A stretch of DNA of 64,000 nucleotides from an uncultured delta proteobacterium (GTDB lineage Bacteria > Myxococcota > Myxococcia > Myxococcales > 40CM-4-68-19): NCBI GenBank assembly GCA_903911145.1, contig CAIWCD010000039.1, positions 181,576-245,575 of the forward strand, read 5' to 3'. Of this stretch, positions 26,534 through 34,948 are shown in pieces (within the stretch, counting starts at the first letter, position 1; the number at the start of each line of letters is the position of its first letter). The notes under the pieces were generated by a model. That model was not told where the DNA came from. It made no database searches and saw only the letters and a program-made list of their open reading frames with translations. The translations under genes and the position numbers were made by a program.

Positions 26534-26603
26534 TGCTTTGAGTACAACAGAATTTAGTTTGCACTCAAAGCAATATGCTTGGCACTCAAACGATCTGCGC
26601 GTG
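26534..26603. repeat. Dyad-box repeat locus 5
   Basis: Three boxes (TTTGAGTACAAC, TTTGCACTCAAA, TTGGCACTCAAA) at 21-nt steps with AT-rich spacers ACAGAATTTAGTT-like and AAGCAATATGCTT. GCTTTGAGT (26534-26542) pairs perfectly with ACTCAAAGC (26563-26571). It fills most of the 97-bp gap between the degenerate MBL gene and the convergent arginase-family gene. Confidence 0.7.
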
Positions 26604-26627
26604 GCGAAGTTCGCGGCGCGACTGGAG

Positions 26628-27647
26628 CTAGGCTTCGCAGGCGGCGGCGAGGAAATTCCAGATCGCGGCGGCGCCGAGGCGGGCGGTGCGGCCACCTTCG
26701 TCGAGCGGCGGCGCGCACTCCATCACGTCGAGCAGGCGGACCTTGCGATCGCTCCCGGCCGCGCGGGCAAAGGAGAAGAGCTCGTGCGGCGAAAAGCCGT
26801 CGGGGCAGGGCGCGGAGACGCCGGGAGCGCTCGCTGCCTCGACCGCGTCGAGATCGAGACTGACCGCGACCGCGCTCGCTGCCTCGGTCGCGTGCACGAG
26901 TTGGCGCGCGAAGCGCACCGTCACGCCGTCTTCGCGCAGCCGGCGCAGCTCGAGAACGGGCCATCCTTGCGCGCGCGCCCAGTCGACCTGCGCACGCGCG
27001 TTGTGCTGCATCTGGATGCCAAATTCGACCAGCGAGTAGCGCTCCGCGAAACGCTCCTTGACGCGTCGAAACGGAGTCCCGCTGGTGATGATCGAGCCGT
27101 CGCGCAGCGGCCGGACATCGCAGTGCGCATCGACGTTGATCGCGCAGAGAGTCTCCTCGGGCGCGAGCGATTGCAGAAGTCCCGCGTGGCTCGCGTAGGC
27201 GCCGTCGTGTCCGCCGCCGAGGAGCACGACGCGCGCGCCCGCGCCCAGTGCGGTCCGGACCGCCTCTTCCGCGATCGCGTGCACCTCTTCGATGCTCCGC
27301 GCTCCATCGCCGCTCGCAGCTTGTGTCATCTCGCCCGCGCTGCGCGTGATCGTCACGTCGCCGAGATCGAAGAGGCGCAAGCGCTGCATCTCGCCACCTC
27401 CGCCGGTCGTCATCTTGTAGAGCCAGCGCCGCAGCTCGCGCGGACCGAGAGCTGCGCCCGCTCGTCCACCGCCGTTGGTCACGCCGCGATCGTCGGCGAT
27501 GCCGATGATCGCGACCGTGGCCCGCGCGCGCTCCTCGTCTGTTTCCGCCGCCCGCACCGGACCCACCTGCACCAGCTCACCCAATCGCGGATCGCCGCTG
27601 CTTCCGCGCGACAACAGGATCGGATCAACGCTCTCGAGTTCGCCCAC
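26628..27647 (-). CDS. Arginase/agmatinase/formimidoylglutamase-family ureohydrolase
   Basis: A 339-residue member of the ureohydrolase family, which cleaves guanidino or formimino groups at a dinuclear manganese centre. Metal motifs are GGGHDGAY (about 144-151), NVDAHCDVRP (about 171-180) and SLDLDAVEAASAPG, the usual SxDxDxxDPxxAPG in altered form with AVEAAS in place of DPxxA. The pattern TSGTPFRRV is closest to formimidoylglutamase (HutG-like), but no other hut gene is nearby. Start: GTG 27647 with GGAGG 6 nt upstream is preferred to the TTG at 27662. It is divergent from the VolA-like gene. Confidence 0.82.
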   Translation of the reverse strand: MGELESVDPILLSRGSSGDPRLGELVQVGPVRAAETDEERARATVAIIGIADDRGVTNGGGRAGAALGPRELRRWLYKMTTGGGGEMQRLRLFDLGDVTITRSAGEMTQAASGDGARSIEEVHAIAEEAVRTALGAGARVVLLGGGHDGAYASHAGLLQSLAPEETLCAINVDAHCDVRPLRDGSIITSGTPFRRVKERFAERYSLVEFGIQMQHNARAQVDWARAQGWPVLELRRLREDGVTVRFARQLVHATEAASAVAVSLDLDAVEAASAPGVSAPCPDGFSPHELFSFARAAGSDRKVRLLDVMECAPPLDEGGRTARLGAAAIWNFLAAACEA

Positions 27648-27728
27648 CGCGCACCTCCGCAACGAGCGCGCATCCTGACACGTCTTGCCCTCCCGGCGAT
27701 TTGTCTGCCGTTGATGCCGCGTCGCGTC

Positions 27729-27757
27729 TTGACGGCACTGATCCGTTGGTCTCTATG
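27729..27757 (+). promoter_or_regulatory. Candidate promoter for the volA-fadL pair
   Basis: TTGACG (27729-27734) and a weak TCTATG -10 box (27752-27757) with a 17-bp spacer in the 162-bp divergent region, 53 bp before the lipase ATG. No operator-like palindrome of the FadR type is visible here. Confidence 0.35.
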
Positions 27758-27809
27758 CGCACTCTCGTTGCAGTTTCCTTCCGTTCCCCTCTCGCTTCAG
27801 GAGGCAGTC

Positions 27810-30800
27810 ATGCTGCTTCGCCGCCAACTTCCGCTCGCCGCTGCCGCCGCCCTGGCGCTCGCTTGCGCGCCCTCGGTGCCGCAGACGCCGCCACCCGCGA
27901 GCGTCACGTACGCCGTCTTTGATCCCACGCACGCGCAGCTCCCGCTGCCGAACGATCTGGCGATCCTCTCGAGCTCGATCGCGAACTTCCCGCCCTCGGC
28001 GCAGAAGGATCTGCTGACCGCGTGGGCGCTGCAGGGCGGCTTCCCGAATGACCAGGAGGTCGACATCACCATCGACTTCCAGACGCAGAACATCGATCCG
28101 AAGACGGGCGCGATCACCGCCGTCCCGGCCGACATCGACCTCGCGACCGTCACGGCAGACACCGTGAAGATCATCCAGCTGCCGGGCGCGTCGGTTCCGT
28201 TCGCGCCGATCACGTCGGCGAACTACGTCAAGTCTGCGGACCTGACGCATCCCTTCGGCACGCTCACGCTCAAGAGCGCGTTCGACTACACGCAGACTCC
28301 GGCGGCAGCGCTCGTCGGCGGTCCGTGGGCGGCGGGTGTGCACTACGCCGTCGCGGTGCGCGGCGGCCCGAACGGCGTCAAGACCAAGGACGGCGTCGGC
28401 ATCAACCCGACCCCGACCTTCTTCCTCCTTACGCGCGGCGTCTCGCTGGCGCTGCCCGCGAACCAGACGCTCCTGCCGGGAACGGCTGAGGAGAAGGCCG
28501 CCGCGGGCGCACAGCTCGAGCAGCTGCGCCTCTCGTACATCACGCCGTTCGTCGAGGTTTCGAACTACTTCCCCTCGACCGATCTCGCGGTCATGAGCAC
28601 GTTCCAGATCGCGCCGAACGGCTCGGCCTACGTGCAGGCCGATCCGACGCGCGGGCTCATCCCGCTGCCGAGCGACTTCCTCCTCGATCCCGCGACGGGC
28701 GGCGCCACGGTGGCGAACCAGGCGGCCTTCGGTCCTCTCGCGGGAGGCCTCGCGACGCTCGATGGTTTCTCGACGACCGGCATGGTCCTCTCGACGACGA
28801 GCGCGCCGATCCTCGGCGGCACGGTCACCAACAAGACTGTCTTCGTCTATGACCTGAGCAACCCGGCGGCGCCCGTGCGCGTGCCGGATGCGACGGAAGC
28901 GGGCGGCGTCTACCAGAGCGAGCCTTCGGCGATCGAGCAGTCAATCTCGGTCGGCGGACACCAGGTTGCTGTCTCGACGGCAATCGGTCTGCAGCCGGCG
29001 ATCCCGACGGCCTCGGGCGCGATGCTCCCGCCGCTCAAGGAGAACACCGAATACGCCGTGCTCATCAGCAATGGCGTCAAGGATCTCAACCAGGCGGGCC
29101 TCTCGCGCAGCACGCTCGCACAGCTCCTGCTCTTCGCGCCCGATCACCCGGTCGCCGCGGGTGGCAAGTCGCTGCTCCAGGGCGTGCCGGACGGGCAGGC
29201 CGCGCAGGTTGAGGCGATCCGCCAGAAGCTGCACCCCGCGATCGCGCAGCTCGCGACGGACAAGAACATCCCACGCAGCGATCTCGCGATGGCCTACACG
29301 TTCCGCACGCAGAGCATCAGTGGCACGGGTAACTTCATCGACACCATCTCGGGTGTGCCGGCGGCCAGCCGGCGCCCGGTCGGCCTCATCCAGCTCGCGG
29401 CGCTGCCGTACGGCTCGCCCGCGCTCTCGCAAGCGATGGTGGTCGATCCGATCTTCACGTCGTACACGCCGGCCGAGGCCTGGTCGAAGTACGGCATCGA
29501 TGCGGAAGCGGTCCCGAACAATGCGATTGCCGAAGTGATCGACGCGAAGATCACCGTCCCCGAGATCCTCTCGAGCACGACCGGTGCGTTCGATCCGGCG
29601 CTCGCGGGCAACCCGAACCTCAAGCAGGTCAAGGCGCTGATCGCGGTGCCGAAGTTCGCAAACCTCCAGGCCTGCCCGCAGGCCTATGGCGACACGCACG
29701 GAGCCAAGTGCGCGCCGCTCGTCGTCTTCCACCACGGACTCGGCGGCTCGCGCTCCGACATGCTGCCCGTCGCCAACGCGCTCGTGCAGCAGGGCTTCAT
29801 CGTCGCTGCCATCGACATGGCCAAGCACGGCTCGCGCAGCTGGTGCAGCGCGGACAACCAGTGCGCGCTCAACGCCGACGGCTCGGCCGGAACGTGCGTC
29901 GCGATCACTGGCGCTGCGGCGCAGGGTGACACCAAGGCGCCCGGCGTCTGCAGCAACGGCCCGGCCACCGCCCCGACCCTCTGCGCCTCGCTGGGCTGCC
30001 TCGCCGCCTGGGAGCAGTGGACGGTGCATCACCCGACCGATCCGGCCGACGGCCTCTCGCTCACCTCGTCGAACTACTTCGTGAGCGCGAACTTCTTCCG
30101 CACCCGCGACACCATCCGTGAAGACGTGATCGACCAGTCGGCGCTCATCCTCGCGCTCGCCCGGCCGCCCACGTCGGCAGCGCTCCCGGCCGTGCCCAGC
30201 GCGAACCTTGCGCTCTATGGGCACCTCGCAAGCGGCGGCCTGATCGTCGACCCCGCGCAGGTCTACTGGGAGGGCCAGTCGCTCGGCGCCATCCTCGGCA
30301 CGCTCAACACGGCGGCGAACCCGCGCATCTCCCGCGCGGCGCTCAACGTCGGCGGCGGCACGCTCGTCGACATCATCACCAACGCGCCGGCGTTCGCGGC
30401 CAGCATTGGTGGCCTGCTCCACAGCGTCGGGATCGATCCCGCGACGAACCCGGCCGGCTATCTGAAGTTCCTCATTCTCGCGAAGTGGATCCTCGACCCG
30501 GCCGATCCGATCAACGCCGCGGGGCACATCCTCGGCGACACGAAGCACCCGACCTATCCCGACATCTTCGCGTCGGAGGCTTCGGGCTCGCTCAAGCTGC
30601 AGGCCGGCAAGAACGTCGTCGGCCAGATGGCCGCGTGCGATGCGACGGTCCCGAATCCGTTCAACCTGCTTCTCTACGGTGACATCGGAATTCTCGACAT
30701 GACCAAGTTCCTCAACCCGAGCGACCCGAAGGGCAACGTGACGCTCTTCGAGGACGTGGCCTCGGCGGGGTCCTGCGCATTTGGGCCGGCGACGCTGGGT

Positions 30801-31001
30801 GCCTTGCCGCACGGCTTCATCACGAATTGGGGCATCAATATGTGCACCGAGACTTCGTGTGGTGGCAGCCCGAACGCGCCGTCGTTCTCGCAGGACGAGA
30901 ACATCGCGACGCTGACCGGCATCGCGCAGCAAGAGGCGGCCGCATTCCTCTTCAATCCGACCAACCTGCCGCCCTCTGTGGTGGCCGCTCCGTTGCCGTA
31001 G
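27810..31001 (+). CDS. VolA-like extracellular lipase/lysophospholipase lipoprotein
   Basis: A 1,063-residue lipoprotein (lipobox LALAC, Cys19) matching bacterial virulence-factor lipases. The N-terminal domain starts YAVFDPTHAQLPLPNDLAIL, typical of PF12262. An alpha/beta hydrolase core follows: oxyanion VVFHHGLGGSRSDM (about 640), then AIDMAKHG and the nucleophile elbow WEGQSLGAILG (Ser near 822). A long Cys-containing insert (CSADNQCALNADGSAGTC) sits between them. ATG 27810 has AGGAGG upstream. The gene is followed after 15 nt by a FadL-type porin. In Vibrio cholerae VolA is a surface lysophospholipase linked to fadL, which imports the released fatty acid; the same pairing here supports a lipid-scavenging role. 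Confidence 0.83.
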   Translation: MLLRRQLPLAAAAALALACAPSVPQTPPPASVTYAVFDPTHAQLPLPNDLAILSSSIANFPPSAQKDLLTAWALQGGFPNDQEVDITIDFQTQNIDPKTGAITAVPADIDLATVTADTVKIIQLPGASVPFAPITSANYVKSADLTHPFGTLTLKSAFDYTQTPAAALVGGPWAAGVHYAVAVRGGPNGVKTKDGVGINPTPTFFLLTRGVSLALPANQTLLPGTAEEKAAAGAQLEQLRLSYITPFVEVSNYFPSTDLAVMSTFQIAPNGSAYVQADPTRGLIPLPSDFLLDPATGGATVANQAAFGPLAGGLATLDGFSTTGMVLSTTSAPILGGTVTNKTVFVYDLSNPAAPVRVPDATEAGGVYQSEPSAIEQSISVGGHQVAVSTAIGLQPAIPTASGAMLPPLKENTEYAVLISNGVKDLNQAGLSRSTLAQLLLFAPDHPVAAGGKSLLQGVPDGQAAQVEAIRQKLHPAIAQLATDKNIPRSDLAMAYTFRTQSISGTGNFIDTISGVPAASRRPVGLIQLAALPYGSPALSQAMVVDPIFTSYTPAEAWSKYGIDAEAVPNNAIAEVIDAKITVPEILSSTTGAFDPALAGNPNLKQVKALIAVPKFANLQACPQAYGDTHGAKCAPLVVFHHGLGGSRSDMLPVANALVQQGFIVAAIDMAKHGSRSWCSADNQCALNADGSAGTCVAITGAAAQGDTKAPGVCSNGPATAPTLCASLGCLAAWEQWTVHHPTDPADGLSLTSSNYFVSANFFRTRDTIREDVIDQSALILALARPPTSAALPAVPSANLALYGHLASGGLIVDPAQVYWEGQSLGAILGTLNTAANPRISRAALNVGGGTLVDIITNAPAFAASIGGLLHSVGIDPATNPAGYLKFLILAKWILDPADPINAAGHILGDTKHPTYPDIFASEASGSLKLQAGKNVVGQMAACDATVPNPFNLLLYGDIGILDMTKFLNPSDPKGNVTLFEDVASAGSCAFGPATLGALPHGFITNWGINMCTETSCGGSPNAPSFSQDENIATLTGIAQQEAAAFLFNPTNLPPSVVAAPLP

Positions 31002-31016
31002 AGCGAGGACACCAAC

Positions 31017-32252
31017 ATGCGCTCCAATATTCTCGCAGCAGCAGCGATCCTCCTCCCCGCGGCAGCTTTCGCAGGTGGCTACGCGGTTCCCAACACCAAC
31101 GCTCGCGACGAGGGCATGGCCGGGTCGGCCGTCGCCAACCAGACCGGGCCGGAAGCGGCGTTCTCCAACGGCGCAGCACTCGCGGGCCAGGATGGCCTCG
31201 GGATCTCGGCGTCGGGTGCGCTCATCGACTTCGGCTCGACCTGGACCAACCTCAGTGGCAGCACGGGCCAGGGCGCGTCGCAGGACATGATCGCGAAGGT
31301 CGCGACGCCGGTGAACCTCAACATCGCGTACGGGCTCAAGCTGGCCGACATGCCGATGGCCGTCGGCTTCGCGATGGGCGTTCCCTACGGCGGCCTGATC
31401 TACTGGCCCTACACCTGGGCCGGCAGCGCGAACGTCATCCACGTTGATCGGCGCGTCTACAGCTACGATCTCGTCGGGGCCGTTCAGCCGATCAAGCAGG
31501 TGAAGGTCTCGCTCGGCGGCACGATCTACTACGCGACGGAGAACCTGCAGCAGGGGCTCAACTTCGGCACCAGCGAAGGCAACGTCTTCCTCGGCACGTC
31601 GGGGACGGGGCTCGGCTGGAACATCTCAGGCGAGTTCACGCCGGTCGAGAGCCTGCCGCTGCGCATCGGCGTTCAGTATCGCCACCAGTCGGTGCTCAAC
31701 CTCTCCGGCAACGCGCACTTCGAGGGCGTGCCGACCGCGTTCCAGACGCAGGGCCTGATCGACCAATCGGCCAAGCACACTCTGGTGCTGCCGAACGAGC
31801 TCAAGGCCGGCGTCTCCTACGACGTGATGCCGGGGCTGACGGTGAATGCCGCCGTCACGTTCTGGCGCTTCATCGTCTACGCCAACGACAAGTTTGTTGG
31901 CAGCGAGGGCCTCTCGGTGACGGTGCCGCGCAACTACACCAACGCGATGACCTACCGGCTCGGTGGCGAGTACAAGTTGCCCTTCTTCGACGCGCTCACC
32001 GTTCGCACGGGCGCGCTGCGGGACGTGACGCCGCAGCCGACGACGACGCTCGATCCGTCGCTGCCTGAGTCGTCGCGCTGGGCCTGGTCGGTCGGAGCGA
32101 CGTACCAGATCATCCCGGCGCTCTCGGTGTCGGCTGCGTTCGAGCACGCCTGGTTTGACCAGGTCACCACGACGGGGACCGAGGCGTTCCCGGGCACGTA
32201 CAACACGTTCGCGGACGTCTTCGCGCTCGGGTTGACGTACCGGATGAAGTAG
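31017..32252 (+). CDS. fadL: FadL/OmpP1-family outer-membrane fatty acid porin
   Basis: A 411-residue outer-membrane beta-barrel of the FadL/TodX family. A signal peptide (cleavage near AAFAGG) is followed by the typical N-terminal hatch GYAVPNTNARDEGMAGSAVA with the Asn-Ala-Arg and GMAGS elements. Amphipathic strands run to the C-terminal ALGLTYRMK with an aromatic third from the end region. It lies 15 nt behind the VolA-like lipase and ends before a strong terminator, so the two genes form a bicistron. It would import long-chain fatty acids released by the lipase, feeding the ETF-dependent degradation encoded at 7.6-10 kb. Confidence 0.88.
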   Translation: MRSNILAAAAILLPAAAFAGGYAVPNTNARDEGMAGSAVANQTGPEAAFSNGAALAGQDGLGISASGALIDFGSTWTNLSGSTGQGASQDMIAKVATPVNLNIAYGLKLADMPMAVGFAMGVPYGGLIYWPYTWAGSANVIHVDRRVYSYDLVGAVQPIKQVKVSLGGTIYYATENLQQGLNFGTSEGNVFLGTSGTGLGWNISGEFTPVESLPLRIGVQYRHQSVLNLSGNAHFEGVPTAFQTQGLIDQSAKHTLVLPNELKAGVSYDVMPGLTVNAAVTFWRFIVYANDKFVGSEGLSVTVPRNYTNAMTYRLGGEYKLPFFDALTVRTGALRDVTPQPTTTLDPSLPESSRWAWSVGATYQIIPALSVSAAFEHAWFDQVTTTGTEAFPGTYNTFADVFALGLTYRMK

Positions 32253-32300
32253 TCGAAAGACCGCTCCTGGCGCCGGTTTGGCGCGCTGGTGGTCTTCATG

Positions 32301-32336
32301 GCGGGCGTCTCGCGAAAGCGGGGCGCCCGTTTCATT
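32301..32336 (+). terminator. Rho-independent terminator after fadL
   Basis: An 11-bp GC-rich stem (32301-32311 with 32316-32326, two G.U pairs) around a GAAA tetraloop is followed by GTTTCATTT. It lies 49 nt after the fadL stop and closes the volA-fadL transcript. Confidence 0.75.
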
Positions 32337-32347
32337 TCCGGCGCCGC

Positions 32348-32404
32348 AAATGGTTGGAATGCCAATCATTGGTACACCAATCATTGGCACTCAAACGATC
32401 TGGA
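32348..32404. repeat. Dyad-box repeat locus 6 (15-bp array)
   Basis: The clearest 15-bp-period member: boxes TTGGAATGCCAA, TTGGTACACCAA and TTGGCACTCAAA alternate with the spacer AATCATT and end in AACGATCTGG. It lies between the fadL terminator and the Nudix-MBL gene, and its last box supplies the QIV and stop codon of that minus-strand gene. Confidence 0.75.
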
Positions 32405-33974
32405 ATCGCCCCTCGGCGTCCTGCGCGGCGCGCCCCTCCTCCACCAGCTTGAGCAGATGCGCGAGCAGGCTTCGCTCGGCGAGCGGATGGAGCGCGGGCG
32501 AAATCTCAGCGTAGGCGGCGGGCACGAGCTGCGAGGGCAGCGACGGCTCGCCCGCGCCCATCAAGGCCGCGAGCACCTTCGCCTCCCGCTCTAGACGATG
32601 CGCGATGGTGCCGCGCAGCAGCGTCTCGCCGCCCGCAAGCACCTGGCCGTGCGCGGGGTAGAGCGTCTGCGGGGCCTGATCGATCAGGCGGGCGAGCGAG
32701 CGCAGGTAGTCGCCCATGTGGCCGTCGGGCGGATCGATCACCACCGTGCTCCCTCCCGCGACGAGGTCTCCCGCGATCACCGCGCCGCTCTCGTTCTCGA
32801 CGAGGCAGAGATCTCCCTGCGTGTGCCCCGGCAGGTGCAGCGCGCGAAAGCCGCGCGGGCCATAGGGCAGCTCGTCGCCATCCTCGATCAGCCGATCGAT
32901 GCGCACGTCTCTTTCGAGGCGCGTCGCGGTCTCGCGATGCGCAAGGATCGGCAGGCCGCGTGCGTGCGAGAGCGCCATCGCGCCGGCGACGTGATCGAAG
33001 TGATGGTGCGTGAGGAGAATTCCGCGGGCACGCCGGCCCACGGCCTCGAGGCGATCGAGCGCGCGCGCAAGCAGCGCCTGCTCGCCAGCCCACGGAGAGC
33101 CCGGATCGACGATGAGCAGCTCATCGTCACCGAGCAGAAGACAGTTGGTGTGCGTCGCGGGTGGCAGCGTCGGGGTCAAGAGCGGCACCATCATTACGCC
33201 GCGCTGGAACTCCACCTGCTCGACGACGAAATCGCAGATCGGCAGCGCCCAGCCTGCACGAGATGGATTCTGCAGGAGCGGCAAGGCCGCGAGCGGATCG
33301 GTCGAGCGCTCTGCAGTGTGCGCGAGCGACCTGAGGGTGTGCCACGCAGGAGGATGGAGCAGCGCCGTTGCCTTGTCCCAGCGGGCGAGAGCGCGCGCGG
33401 GCGCAATCCATTCTCCGTCGGCGAGCTCGCCCGGCCAGACTTCGGCACGTTCTCCCTCGGGCAGCTCGAGCAGATAGAAGCGCGTGTCGAAGCGGGTCGT
33501 CGCAGAAGGCGGTGTGATCCAGCGGCCGGCCGGGTGGAAAAGCGAAGCATCGACGCGGAGATCGTGCGCGGCGAGCAGCTGCGCAAATAGAGGCGCGCTC
33601 GATTCCTTCTTTCCCTCGGAGGGCCGCGCGGTGAGCTGCGTGCGTACGCTCTCGCGCTCGGTGAGCGGCACTCGCGCCGCATTCGGAACGGCGAGCACGC
33701 CGGTCTCCTCGAACAGCTCGCGCGCGGCGGCTGCAAGGCTGGCAGATTCATCTGGAGCAAGCTGGGCGCGGCCTTGCGGCATCGTGAGCGGAAGTGCGTG
33801 ATCTGCCTCGTCGACGCGTCCACCGGCGAATGCATAGAAGCCGCCCGCGAATTTCAGGGCCGCCCCGCGCCGCACCCAGAAGACCTCGGGGCCAGTGGTG
33901 CCGCGTCGCACGAGCACCACGGACGCCGCCAATCGCGGCTGCGCGGGAACGAATTGCGGCTCATCCAAAGGCAC
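32391..33974 (-). CDS. Nudix hydrolase - MBL hydrolase - winged-helix fusion protein
   Basis: A 527-residue fusion. Residues about 10-240 are a Nudix domain whose box is split by an insert: GGRVDEAD, about 24 residues, then ARELFEETGVL, as in NUDT19-like coenzyme A diphosphatases. Residues about 255-460 are an MBL hydrolase with intact THHHFDHVAGA, HLPGHTQGD, GDLVAGG and PAHG motifs. The last 65 residues resemble the LACTB2-type winged helix (EREAKVLAALMGAG...). The combination suggests clearing of acyl-CoA or nucleotide metabolites, or RNA work by the LACTB2 part; substrate unknown. The C-terminal IV and stop come from the GATCGTTTGA of repeat locus 6. Confidence 0.82.
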   Translation of the reverse strand: MPLDEPQFVPAQPRLAASVVLVRRGTTGPEVFWVRRGAALKFAGGFYAFAGGRVDEADHALPLTMPQGRAQLAPDESASLAAAARELFEETGVLAVPNAARVPLTERESVRTQLTARPSEGKKESSAPLFAQLLAAHDLRVDASLFHPAGRWITPPSATTRFDTRFYLLELPEGERAEVWPGELADGEWIAPARALARWDKATALLHPPAWHTLRSLAHTAERSTDPLAALPLLQNPSRAGWALPICDFVVEQVEFQRGVMMVPLLTPTLPPATHTNCLLLGDDELLIVDPGSPWAGEQALLARALDRLEAVGRRARGILLTHHHFDHVAGAMALSHARGLPILAHRETATRLERDVRIDRLIEDGDELPYGPRGFRALHLPGHTQGDLCLVENESGAVIAGDLVAGGSTVVIDPPDGHMGDYLRSLARLIDQAPQTLYPAHGQVLAGGETLLRGTIAHRLEREAKVLAALMGAGEPSLPSQLVPAAYAEISPALHPLAERSLLAHLLKLVEEGRAAQDAEGRFQIV

Positions 33975-34037
33975 GTTCCCTCGCTTGCTTCACTGCGGCC
34001 AATCCGTTAGACGAGGCGCGCTCGCCAAGGAGACACC

Positions 34038-34727
34038 ATGTTCTACCTCGCTCCGCATCCGAAGCTCGATCGCCCGCGCCGCGGCAGCCCGCGCATGTTC
34101 ACGATCGACTGGGTCGAGAAATATTTCTCGCGCGTCAAGCCGACGCACGTGATTGCGATCTGGGTTCCGATCGCGATCCTCTGCCTGGTGCGTGGCGTGC
34201 GCGATCCCGCCACCACGGCCGTCGGGATGGTTTCTCTCTTCGCGCTCGGCCTCGCCTCGTGGACGCTGCTGGAGTATGTGCTGCACCGCTATCTCTTCCA
34301 CTTCGAGCCCAATCCGCAGAGTGAAGTTCAGGTCGATGTCAGCTGGCTCATCCACGGCATCCACCACGACTTCCCGTGGGACGGCGATCGCCTGGTGATG
34401 CCGCCGACGGCCACCGCGGTGATCATCGCGGCGCTCTGGATCCCGATGCGGCTCGCGTTCGGCGTGCACTACAACGTCGTCTTCTTTGCCGGCATCCTCG
34501 TCGGCTACGTCATCTACGATCTGCTTCACTACTGGTGCCACCACTCGGCCCCCAAGAGCCGCCTCGGGAAATGGCTGCGCCGCTACCACATGGTTCATCA
34601 CTTCTCGACGCCGCACGAGCGGTACGGGATCACCACGCCCATCTGGGATCACGTCTTCGGGACTTATCCGAACGACAAGTATTCGGCGCTCGATCAGCGG
34701 GCGGACGAGCTCGAAGCGAAGGCGTAG
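34038..34727 (+). CDS. Fatty acid hydroxylase/sterol desaturase family protein
   Basis: A 229-residue di-iron membrane enzyme resembling fatty acid 2-hydroxylase. His-box motifs are all present: HRYLFH, HGIHHDFPWD, HYWCHH and HMVHHF. Four hydrophobic segments lie between them (e.g. AIWVPIAILCLVRG and VIIAALWIPM). It hydroxylates acyl chains, such as those of sphingolipids or lipid A-type lipids, using oxygen and an electron donor. It is a single gene divergent from the Nudix-MBL gene, and copy 2 of the covarying hairpin element begins 2 nt after its stop codon. Confidence 0.88.
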   Translation: MFYLAPHPKLDRPRRGSPRMFTIDWVEKYFSRVKPTHVIAIWVPIAILCLVRGVRDPATTAVGMVSLFALGLASWTLLEYVLHRYLFHFEPNPQSEVQVDVSWLIHGIHHDFPWDGDRLVMPPTATAVIIAALWIPMRLAFGVHYNVVFFAGILVGYVIYDLLHYWCHHSAPKSRLGKWLRRYHMVHHFSTPHERYGITTPIWDHVFGTYPNDKYSALDQRADELEAKA

Positions 34728-34728
34728 C

Positions 34729-34860
34729 GCCGCGGTATTGCCGGTGCGGTTGGCCGTGCTCGGACATGCATCCGCGGCTGACGCAGAACGTGCTCGCTGC
34801 GGGGGGGTGTGGGGCCGCTCCTGAACTGCGCGCGGCCAGCCGCACCGGCAACACCGCGGC
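34729..34860. ncRNA. Covarying hairpin element, copy 2 (candidate structured RNA or hairpin mobile element)
   Basis: A 27-bp stem (34729-34755 with 34834-34860, one A-C mismatch and one G.U-type pair) around a 78-nt loop whose 5' 40 nt and 3' 22 nt match copy 1 at 7341. The stem sequence differs from copy 1 at about half its positions but pairing is retained. As in copy 1 it sits directly after the stop codon of an upstream plus-strand gene. The loop's ATGCATCCGCGG begins a tiny open frame (MHPR.TQNVL) kept in both copies, but it lacks a clear ribosome-binding site. Confidence 0.6.
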
Positions 34861-34948
34861 TTGGTCCGGACGGGGGGCGAGCGTCGTGATCTTCACGCGA
34901 ATTGAGTCGGTCGCTTTTCGAGGCGTCGAGGTAGTTTCCTCGGTGCGC

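Noticed and set aside
26238..27809. Open frame continuing upstream of the VolA-like lipase for 524 codons
   Set aside because: It runs antisense through the arginase-family gene and across the MBL gene end; the real start is ATG 27810 with AGGAGG and a lipoprotein signal peptide.
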